Translations under genes and position numbers: made by a program | From: an uncultured Bacteroidia bacterium | Lineage (GTDB): Bacteria > Bacteroidota > Bacteroidia > Bacteroidales > UBA932 | Direction: 5' to 3' | NCBI GenBank assembly: GCA_902782225.1 | Contig: CACZMF010000006.1 | Span: forward strand, 1 to 64,000 | DNA: 64,000 bases | Shown here: positions 31,501-38,155 of the stretch, piece by piece | Numbering within the stretch: position 1 is the first letter of the stretch | How the letters are laid out: every line of letters starts with the position of its first letter | The notes under the pieces: generated by a model | Databases searched by the model: none | Told to the model about the DNA's origin: nothing | What the model saw: the letters and a program-made list of their open reading frames with translations, nothing else

Positions 31501-34500
31501 TTAGAAGGTTACTTTGACACCGAAGTTGAAGATCTTGACCTGGGGATAGGTCTGGTAGCCTTCGTCGCTGGTCTCAGGGTCGATGGTCTTGAGTTCGGAG
31601 AAGGTCAGAAGGTTGTAGCCTGCAGCGTAGAAGCGGATGTTCTTGATGCCGATCTGGTAGCCGAACACGTTGCCGGGCAGGGTGTAGCCAAGTTCGACGT
31701 TCTTCAGACGCAGGAAGGCCGCATTGCGGTAGTAGTAGGAAGTACGGTACACGCCGCCGTTGCCGATGTTGGAGGCGATACGCGGGTGGTCGGTGTCGGG
31801 ATTGTCAAGCGTCCAGGCGTTGACTGCGGCATCCGCCTCGATGTTGCCGGACACGGGGTCGGTAAGAGGTGCGTAGTAGTAGCGCGCACGGCCCTGGCCC
31901 TGGAGGAGGATGGAGAGGTCGAAGTTCTTCCACTGGAGCTCGCTGTTGAGACCGAAGACTATCTGGGGCACTGCGGTCAGGTCGCAGCGGAGGCGGTCCT
32001 GGGAGTCGATTATGCCGTTTTCGTCGAGATCCTTGAAGTAGAAGTCACCGAGACCTGCGCCGGCCATCTGGAGATGCTTCTCAAGGTCTTCGTTGGTGCG
32101 GTTGATACCCTCCACCTGGTAGATCAGGCTGGCTCCCATGGGGTGGCCGGTCCTGTTCATGTACTGGTGTTTCTCGTCGTAGGGGGTCTCATCCATGTAC
32201 TCGATGGTGTTCTTCGCGTACATGATGTTGCCGGCCACGCGGTAGCGGAGGTCGCCGCCGAGGGCCTTGTTCTCATGGGTGAGCTGGAGCTCGACACCCT
32301 TGTTGGACACGATACCGATGTTCTCGTCGGGCAGGTTGCCGGTGAGGCCGGTGTAGTACGGCACGGAGGCGTTGCGGGTGCAGAGGATGTTGCTTCGGCG
32401 GGTGTGGAAGAATTCGAGTTCCCATCCGAGGAGGCCGTGGTTGATGTTACCGTCCAGACCAAGGTTCCAGGTGCGGGCCACTTCCCAGGTGATGTTGGCG
32501 TTGGGCACGCCGTCGGGAAGGATGAAGTTGACTTCCTTGCCGTCGTAGAGGGCACGGTAGGAGGTGCTGGTGGTGTAGGCGTAGGTGGCCAGGTACTGGA
32601 ATGCATCCACCTGGTCGTTACCCTGTTCGCCGTAGGAAGCGCGGAGCTTGAGGTTGGTCAGCCAGGGCACGTTGTTCTTGATGAACGGCTCTTCGGAAAT
32701 ACGCCAGCCCACGGACACTCCGGGGAACACGCCCCAGCGCTTGTCGGCGGGGAAGTTCTCGGAACCGTCCCAGCGCACGAGGGCCTGGATCATGTACTTG
32801 CTCTTGTAGTCGTAGCCGGCACGGGCGAAGAAGGAGCGGCGGGCGGTCTCGGCTGCGTAGCCTCCGATTTTGTAGAAGGACTTGTCGGCGTTGCCGGCGA
32901 AGAACTGGTCAAGGATGTCGGAGTCGTATTTCTCGATGTTGGCGTTGAAGCGGTCGCGGCGGAACTGGCTCTGCTCCATACCGGCGAGGGCGCTCACGTG
33001 GTGGTCACCGAAAGTGCGGTCGTAGTTGATGTTGGCATTGACGGTGATGGTGTGGTAGTTGTTCTGGCTCTCGTTGAGGGTCGGGGTCGTGAACACGCCG
33101 CTGTCCCTTTCGCGGTAGGTCTCGGTGATCTCGTCGTAGGAGTAGCACGGCCAGTTCTTCGACCAGTTCTTGTTGAAGTTGTTGTGGACGTCGTAGGCCA
33201 GCACTGCGTTGACGGAGAGTCCCTTGGTGATGGCGTGGAGGTCGTAGTTGCCGCGGAATGTGGTGTTGATGGTGTTGTAGGTGGTGCGGTCATAACCGGT
33301 CAGGTCCTGCACCAGGGCTGCGGGGTTGGAGCCGCTACGGATGTAGCCGTTGGGATAGTACGGCGCGCTGGAAGCGTAGCGGCGGGTGGTGATGTAGAAG
33401 ATACCGTAGGAGTCCGACGGGTAGGCCGAGTAGTTCTTGTGCTGCTGGCGGACGTTCAGGTCGACGCCGAGCTTGAAGTCGTTGGTCACCTGGATGTCGA
33501 TGTTGGAGCGGACGTTGTACTGGTTGTAGTTCGTAGCGGACTTGACGTAGATACCGTCCTGGTACTGGCCGTTGAACTGCACGAAGTAGCTGACCTTGCC
33601 GGCACCGCCCTGCAGGCTCACTCCGTATTTGTGCTGGGAGGAGAAGGGCTTGATGATTTCCTTGAACCAGTCGGTGTTGGGGTAGTTGATGGGGTCGTCC
33701 TGGTCGATGTAGTGCTGGATCTGCTCCTGGGTGTAGATCGGGGATGCGCCGGTGATTGCGCGCGCTGCGTTGTAGGCTTTGGCGAACTGCACTGCGTCGG
33801 CCATCTTCAGGAGGCGGGTCGGCGACTGCATACCGTAGTCGTAGGTGAAGGTCACGGTCGGGGTGCCGTCGGTGCGGCCGCGCTTGGTGGTGACGAGGAT
33901 GACGCCGTTGGCGGAACGGGCACCGTAGATGGCTGCGGATGCATCCTTCAGCACGTTGATGCTCTCGATTTCCTCACCGGTGAGGCGGGAGAATTCGTCG
34001 CCACGTCCGGGCACGCCGTCGATGATGATGAGCGGGGAGTTGTTGCCGAGGGTGGAGCGGCCGCGGATGTACATCACGGCATCGTCGCGTCCGGGCTCAC
34101 CGGAACGGTTGTTGACGATGACGCCGGACATACGGCCGGCAAGACCCTGGGAGAGGTTGACTGAAGAGTTCTTCACAAGTTCCTCGCCGGAAGTGGAGGT
34201 CACGGAGCCGGTGAGGGTGATCTTGGACTGCGTACCGTAGCCGATAGCCACGGCTTCGTCGAGGACGAGGGCGTCGTCCTTGAGGGAGAAGTCCACGGTG
34301 GTGCGGCCGTCCACCCTTGTGGTCTGGTCTTCATAGCCCATCAGGCTGGCGGTGATGGTCGCTTTAGGGGAGACGTTGCTCAGGGAATAGCGTCCTTCCG
34401 CGTCGGTCATTGCACCGTTCTGGGTGCCGTCCACGATGACCATTGCGCCCGGAAGAGCTTCTCCTTTGCTGTCGGTCACGCGGCCCTGCACCTTGATGCG

Positions 34501-34584
34501 GCTCTGCTGGGCCAGTGCGCCGAACGACGGCCCGGCAAGCAGCGGCAGGACTGCAAGCAGGATAAGGAATAGTTGTTTTTTCAT
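31501..34584 (-). CDS. SusC/RagA-family TonB-dependent outer-membrane transporter
   Basis: The 1027-residue protein has a signal peptide, a carboxypeptidase-D-like domain ('VQGRVTDSKGEALPGAMVIV ...'), a TonB-box-like region ('VLDEAVAIGYGTQSK'), the plug with 'LSQGLAGRMSGVIVNNRSGEPG' and 'LIIIDGVPGR', 'INVLKDASAAIYGARSANGV' and a beta-barrel ending in 'NFGVKVTF'. These are all SusC hallmarks, and the length is standard. It is the first gene of the long leftward locus and pairs with the SusD protein 12 bp downstream. It imports oligomers released at the surface using TonB energy. Confidence 0.97.
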   Translation of the reverse strand: MKKQLFLILLAVLPLLAGPSFGALAQQSRIKVQGRVTDSKGEALPGAMVIVDGTQNGAMTDAEGRYSLSNVSPKATITASLMGYEDQTTRVDGRTTVDFSLKDDALVLDEAVAIGYGTQSKITLTGSVTSTSGEELVKNSSVNLSQGLAGRMSGVIVNNRSGEPGRDDAVMYIRGRSTLGNNSPLIIIDGVPGRGDEFSRLTGEEIESINVLKDASAAIYGARSANGVILVTTKRGRTDGTPTVTFTYDYGMQSPTRLLKMADAVQFAKAYNAARAITGASPIYTQEQIQHYIDQDDPINYPNTDWFKEIIKPFSSQHKYGVSLQGGAGKVSYFVQFNGQYQDGIYVKSATNYNQYNVRSNIDIQVTNDFKLGVDLNVRQQHKNYSAYPSDSYGIFYITTRRYASSAPYYPNGYIRSGSNPAALVQDLTGYDRTTYNTINTTFRGNYDLHAITKGLSVNAVLAYDVHNNFNKNWSKNWPCYSYDEITETYRERDSGVFTTPTLNESQNNYHTITVNANINYDRTFGDHHVSALAGMEQSQFRRDRFNANIEKYDSDILDQFFAGNADKSFYKIGGYAAETARRSFFARAGYDYKSKYMIQALVRWDGSENFPADKRWGVFPGVSVGWRISEEPFIKNNVPWLTNLKLRASYGEQGNDQVDAFQYLATYAYTTSTSYRALYDGKEVNFILPDGVPNANITWEVARTWNLGLDGNINHGLLGWELEFFHTRRSNILCTRNASVPYYTGLTGNLPDENIGIVSNKGVELQLTHENKALGGDLRYRVAGNIMYAKNTIEYMDETPYDEKHQYMNRTGHPMGASLIYQVEGINRTNEDLEKHLQMAGAGLGDFYFKDLDENGIIDSQDRLRCDLTAVPQIVFGLNSELQWKNFDLSILLQGQGRARYYYAPLTDPVSGNIEADAAVNAWTLDNPDTDHPRIASNIGNGGVYRTSYYYRNAAFLRLKNVELGYTLPGNVFGYQIGIKNIRFYAAGYNLLTFSELKTIDPETSDEGYQTYPQVKIFNFGVKVTF

Positions 34585-34618
34585 AAATATTGTTGGAATA
34601 GTTATTAGTTTCCAAATT

Positions 34619-34626
34619 CAAATATA
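34619..34626 (-). promoter_or_regulatory. -7 promoter element of the susC operon
   Basis: On the minus strand TATATTTG (34619-34626) matches TAnnTTTG and lies 35 bp upstream of the susC start codon in an AT-rich gap. The expected -33 TTTG is not well conserved. It would drive the whole locus down to at least the ATPase gene. Confidence 0.5.
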
Positions 34627-34670
34627 ATGTTTTTTTAGAAAAATACATATATTTACGACTATAATAATTG

Positions 34671-34739
34671 CCTGCCCGCAGCGGGCGAAAATGCTTACAC
34701 AATTGTCCGCTCGCGGCGGGCGTAAACGCTTACACAATG
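34671..34739 (+). repeat. two ~35-bp tandem copies at the start of the msrA fusion gene
   Basis: GCTTACACAA occurs at 34693-34702 and again at 34728-34737, each preceded by a GC-rich inverted motif (CCCGCAGCGGG-like, CCGCTCGCGGCGGGCG). The copies are 35 bp apart. The second copy ends in ACAATG, supplying the start codon, where the first has ACAATT. Confidence 0.6.
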
Positions 34740-35987
34740 AGTTACAGGAAGATATATTTTGCAGGCGGCTGCTTCTGGGGAGTCGAACATTTCTTCAAGG
34801 GAGTGGACGGGGTGCTCTCCACCATGCCCGGCTACGCCGGCGGGACCGTCGATTCCCCGTCCTACGAGCAGGTCTACACCGACGCCACCGGGCACGCCGA
34901 AACCGTGGAAGTCATCTACGACCCGTCCAGGGTCAGCCTGCCGAAGCTGGTGCGGCTGTTCTTCGCCAGCATCGATCCCCTTTCGCTGAACAGGCAGGGC
35001 CACGACGAAGGCACGCGCTACCGCACCGGCGTCTTCTACGACGACCCTTCGGACCGGGCGGCAATCGAGGCCGAATTCGCCCGGCAGGAGCAGCGGCTCG
35101 GAGAGTATCCCGTCACGGAACTGCTACCCCTGCAGCGCTTCTGGCCGGCCGAGGAGCGGCACCGCGACTACCTCGGAAAGAACACCTCCGGCTATTGCCA
35201 CCTGCCCTTGAAAGCATTCAAGTATCTTCGTCTGTATCAAGACCTTGAGCTGCTGCTGGGAGACGAGCCCGACCCGATCGCGCGGCAGGCCCAGACGGCC
35301 GCCCTGCTCCAGGAAAGGATGGGGTTCTTCTGGACGGGATTCTACAATGTGTCGGGCGATGAGCTGGTGCTCGGGCCCTTCCAGGGGCCGCCGGCCTGCT
35401 TCCGCATAGCCCGCGGCCGCGGCGTCTGCGGCAGCGCCTGGGCACAGGGCCGCACCCTGGTCGTACCCGACGTCGAGGACTTCCCCGGCCACATCGCCTG
35501 CAGCTCCGAGTCCCGCTCCGAGATCGTCGTCCCGGTGAGGGGCAAAGGCAGCGGAAACTGCGAGGGAAGAGGGAGCGGCGAGGGCAGCGGAAGCGGCGAG
35601 GCCGAGGGCGCCGGCAACAGAAGCTGTGAGGCCGGGAGCAGCGAGGGTGCCGGCGCCAACCACGGTGCCGGCTGCAGCAACGGAAGCGGCGAGGCCGAGG
35701 ACGCCGGCAACAGAAGCTATGAGGCCAGGAGCAGCGAGGGTGCCGGCGCCAACCACGGTGCCGGCTGCAGCAGCGGAAGCGGCAAGGCCGAGGACGCCAA
35801 TTACAGTGCCGGATGCAGCAACGGAAGCGGCGAGGCCGAGGACGCCAATTACAGTGCCGGATGCAGCAACGGAAGCGGCAAGGGAAGCGGCAACATCACT
35901 GCTGTACTGGACATCGACAGCACATTCCCCGGCACCTTCGATGACACCGACGCCACCTGGCTCGAACTCATCACCGAACTGGTGTAG
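34737..35987 (+). CDS. msrA: methionine sulfoxide reductase A fused to a GAF-type free-methionine-(R)-sulfoxide reductase with a repeat insertion
   Basis: I take the ATG at 34737-34739 (MSYRKIYFAGGCFWG); upstream in-frame codons lie in the tandem repeat. Residues ~1-160 are MsrA: 'FAGGCFWGVEHFF' with the catalytic Cys, 'GYAGG', 'HAETVEVIYDP' and 'FWPAEERHRDYL'. Residues ~180-265 plus ~385-416 form a GAF domain like E. coli fRMsr: 'GFFWTGFYNV', 'LGPFQGPPACFRI', 'GRGVCG' and 'GHIACSSESRSEIVVPV' keep the three expected cysteines, and the last strand 'AVLDIDSTFPGTFDDTD' is present. Between them ~110 Gly/Ser/Glu-rich residues are inserted, encoded by tandem repeats, at the tip of a beta hairpin. 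The enzymes reduce protein-bound S- and free R-methionine sulfoxide. It is divergent from susC. Confidence 0.85.
   Translation: MSYRKIYFAGGCFWGVEHFFKGVDGVLSTMPGYAGGTVDSPSYEQVYTDATGHAETVEVIYDPSRVSLPKLVRLFFASIDPLSLNRQGHDEGTRYRTGVFYDDPSDRAAIEAEFARQEQRLGEYPVTELLPLQRFWPAEERHRDYLGKNTSGYCHLPLKAFKYLRLYQDLELLLGDEPDPIARQAQTAALLQERMGFFWTGFYNVSGDELVLGPFQGPPACFRIARGRGVCGSAWAQGRTLVVPDVEDFPGHIACSSESRSEIVVPVRGKGSGNCEGRGSGEGSGSGEAEGAGNRSCEAGSSEGAGANHGAGCSNGSGEAEDAGNRSYEARSSEGAGANHGAGCSSGSGKAEDANYSAGCSNGSGEAEDANYSAGCSNGSGKGSGNITAVLDIDSTFPGTFDDTDATWLELITELV
35598..35879 (+). repeat. in-frame tandem repeats inside the GAF domain (2 x 93 bp, 2 x 48 bp)
   Basis: Units 35598-35690 and 35691-35783 are 93 bp (31 codons, start EAE-AGNRS, end GAGCS-GSG). 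Units 35784-35831 and 35832-35879 are 48 bp (16 codons, AEDANYSAGCSNGSG). All are multiples of three, so the frame is kept. The shorter units look like internal deletions of the longer one. Confidence 0.85.
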
Positions 35988-36072
35988 GAGGTGTCCCCAA
36001 ATCCAGGACACCTCCACCGGAAACCCCGCATTTTTGACTGAGGTGTCCCAGAATTCCGGACACCTCCACCGG
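35987..36072 (+). repeat. paired-hairpin dispersed element, copy 1
   Basis: Two hairpins in tandem: GGAGGTGTCC (35987-35996) with GGACACCTCC (36006-36015), and GAGGTGTCC (36040-36048) with GGACACCTC (36058-36066), separated by a spacer with a TTTTTGAC motif. It begins on the last base of the msrA-fusion stop codon. An inverted copy with the same architecture lies at 57841-57922. It may serve as a terminator as well. Confidence 0.7.
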
Positions 36073-36105
36073 ATCCTCCGGCTAAACCCACAGTCCTGGG
36101 CTGTG

Positions 36106-36396
36106 GCGCAGGTCACCCCCTCTTCCGGCGCAGGTCCCCCTTCTTCCAGAGCAGGTGCCTTCTGCTGGTGGCGCAGGTCCCCCTTCTTCCGGCGCAGGTC
36201 CGCCCTTCTTCCGGAGCAGGTCCACCCTTCTTCCAGCGCAGGTCCCCCGGCCAAGCGGAGCAAGTCTGTTTTTCTCTTAGAGTCCTGCTCCGCCAATCTA
36301 TCGCCCACGCTTTCCAACGGCGCAGGTCCCCAACTTTTTTTCGGACCTGCGCCAGACAACCTGGGGACCTGCGCCAGGAATGCCGGGGACCTGCGC
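36106..36396 (+). repeat. iteron-like array: GCGCAGGTCC units at 21-22 bp spacing, then inverted copies
   Basis: A 10-bp core (GCGCAGGTCC with small variations) starts at 36106, 36128, 36149, 36171, 36192, 36214, 36236 and 36320; inverted copies (GGACCTGCGC) are at 36343, 36365 and 36387. The first seven are spaced 21-22 bp, two helical turns, with CCCTTCTTCC-like linkers. The unit at 36319-36329 pairs with 36343-36353 as a perfect 11-bp stem. No gene is convincing across this region (36073-36490). Confidence 0.75.
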
Positions 36397-36490
36397 CACT
36401 TGGCCGAATATTCCGGGACAGTGGCCGCTGTCGCCCCCCTGGCCGACGGGCTGGAACATGGCAGACGGACTGGAACCTGGCCGACGGGCC

Positions 36491-36566
36491 GTTATTCGTA
36501 ACCCACTCTATTTCAGCCAATAGCACAAACTCCTGTGCTCCAAACGGCGCATAGGAGATTTATTAC
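36491..36566 (+). repeat. upstream copy of an ~75-bp direct repeat containing a hairpin
   Basis: The stretch GTTATTC-TAA ... CTCCTGTGCTCC ... GGCGCA-AGGAGATT is repeated at 37984-38060, downstream of the His/Asn repeat gene. The hairpin here (ACTCCTGTGC 36529-36538 with GCATAGGAGATT 36549-36560) is imperfect. Between 36567 and 36725 I see only a GC-rich stretch with short CGCACC repeats. Confidence 0.6.
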
Positions 36567-36725
36567 ATCCTTATTTACAAGGAGTTACAAATCACACCTT
36601 GAGGCTTTATTTCCCGACGCGGCAACACCCCTTCAGGGCGCACCCTGGGCCGCACCAAGGGCCGCACCCAGTTTTTGGCACGGGCTTTGCCATAGTTCAG
36701 ACAAACCATTTAAAATTACTGCCTT

Positions 36726-37982
36726 ATGAAAACGAACATCAAACTTCTCTCGGCGCTCCTCGCACTGGCATTCGTAGCAATGTCTGCAAGCGCACAGCAG
36801 CCTTCCCGCCGCAATGGCTCCGACGCTGCAAACCGTCAGGAGAACAAAGTGGAAAGGCAGCAGACAAAGGTTGACAAGGTCCAGAGACCTACCAACATCA
36901 GCAACCAAAACGCCACCGACCGCAAGGTCCGCGACGCCGGCATCAGCTCCGGCTCCGTGAACGGAGGCAGCAGCTTCGGCAACAGCTCCGGCTCCGTCAA
37001 TAGCGGCAGCAACGGCAACTCCGGTTCCGTCAACAGCGGCAGCAACCGCAACGGCAACTCCGGCTCCGCCAGCAGCGGCAGCAACCGAAACGGCAACTCC
37101 GGCAGCCATGGCGGCTCAGCCAACAACGACGGCGCCCGCAGGCCTTCCGGCGGCTCGATGAACAACGGTTCTTCCAGCAGCCACAACGGCGGCTCCGTCC
37201 TCAACGGCGGCAACTCCGGCAAAGTGAACAGCAGCAGCAACCACGGCAACGTGAGCGGCCACAACAACGGCAGCGCTATCCACAACAACGGTGGAGCCGT
37301 CCACAACAACGGCAGCGCGATCCACAATAACGGTGGAGCCGTCCACAACAACGGCAGCGCGATCCACAATAACGGTGGAGCCGTCCACAACAACGGTGGA
37401 GCCGTCCACAACGGCAGCAACCACGGCAACGCCGGCAGCCACGGCAACGGCGGTTCGATGAACCACAACGGCTCGGTGAACCACGGCGCCGGCAACAGGC
37501 CTCCTCAGGGCGGCCACGTGGAGCACGGCAGGCGTCCTTCGCTGCCTCCGGTGATAGTGTACACCAGGCCTCAGGTCTATGAGCGTACCAACTCCAACAG
37601 CATAGTGGTCAACACCCTCTTCAGCAGCAAGGCTGAAGCCTACGACTACATCGCAACCCTGCTGGACGCCCGCTACTACACCATCGCCTCCTACGGCAAC
37701 AACTACAACTGGCTCAAGACTGAAGTCGCGTTCATACCGACTCCTTTCGACTGGACCAACCCTATGACTCACAATCAGTTCAGGATGGAATTCGACATCA
37801 CCCGCAGCCTCTTCGGCACGGTCAAGGTCACAATCACCGCCTACTGGCGCGAGTCGGTACTCTCAACCGGATTCACGAGGCTCCGCTTCCAGCCGAGCGA
37901 CCGCTACAGCACCTACTACGCCTGGCGCGTCCTCGAGGACATAGCCTCCAACATACCGAACAGTTCAGTATACTACAACTAA
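36726..37982 (+). CDS. exported His/Asn/Gly/Ser repeat protein with unknown C-terminal domain
   Basis: The 418-residue product has a signal peptide (MKTNIKLLSALLALAFVAMSASA). Residues ~60-275 are low-complexity repeats rich in Asn, Gly, Ser and His, including three exact 14-residue units of the type GSAIHNNGGAVHNN encoded by 42-bp repeats at 37269-37394. Residues ~285-418 form an ordered domain: 'VVNTLFSSKAEAYDYIATLL', 'TEVAFIPTPFDWTNPM', 'VKVTITAYW', ending 'NIPNSSVYYN'. I do not recognise this domain. Regular histidines suggest metal binding or a flexible surface stalk. The gene is flanked by direct copies of a hairpin repeat (36491-36566, 37984-38060). Confidence 0.75.
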   Translation: MKTNIKLLSALLALAFVAMSASAQQPSRRNGSDAANRQENKVERQQTKVDKVQRPTNISNQNATDRKVRDAGISSGSVNGGSSFGNSSGSVNSGSNGNSGSVNSGSNRNGNSGSASSGSNRNGNSGSHGGSANNDGARRPSGGSMNNGSSSSHNGGSVLNGGNSGKVNSSSNHGNVSGHNNGSAIHNNGGAVHNNGSAIHNNGGAVHNNGSAIHNNGGAVHNNGGAVHNGSNHGNAGSHGNGGSMNHNGSVNHGAGNRPPQGGHVEHGRRPSLPPVIVYTRPQVYERTNSNSIVVNTLFSSKAEAYDYIATLLDARYYTIASYGNNYNWLKTEVAFIPTPFDWTNPMTHNQFRMEFDITRSLFGTVKVTITAYWRESVLSTGFTRLRFQPSDRYSTYYAWRVLEDIASNIPNSSVYYN

Positions 37983-37983
37983 G

Positions 37984-38060
37984 CGTTATTCCTAAACCCC
38001 TGTAAATCAGGACCCAACACAATCTCCTGTGCTCCGTTTGGCGCACAGGAGATTCATTTA
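37984..38060 (+). repeat. downstream copy of the hairpin-containing direct repeat
   Basis: This copy begins 2 bp after the stop of the His/Asn repeat gene and aligns with 36491-36566. Its hairpin is perfect (12-bp stem) and is listed separately as a terminator. Confidence 0.6.
38021..38054 (+). terminator. hairpin terminator of the His/Asn repeat gene
   Basis: AATCTCCTGTGC (38021-38032) pairs perfectly with GCACAGGAGATT (38043-38054) around a 10-nt loop, followed by CATTTATT. It lies 38 bp after the stop codon. Confidence 0.6.
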
Positions 38061-38155
38061 TTGCTGACACACAGGGAGATACGGAAAACGGTCCGAGCGG
38101 CGAAGTGGCCGGCGGCTTGCCGTTATTCCGATTATTTCCTAACTTTACCAGCGAT

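Noticed and set aside
30766-34164. A 1132-codon open frame on the plus strand opposite susC/susD
   Set aside because: It lies antisense to clear SusC and SusD genes, is rich in Val/Gly/Ala/His as expected from the complement of GC-rich codons, and has no domain signature.
34671-34736. Earlier in-frame start of the MsrA fusion at 34668
   Set aside because: The extra codons are read from tandem non-coding repeats, and the conserved MsrA start (MSYRKIYFAGGCFWG) fits 34737.
35598-36396. CRISPR array
   Set aside because: The repeats are coding tandem units or iterons with similar linkers, not identical repeats with unique equal-length spacers, and no cas gene is present.
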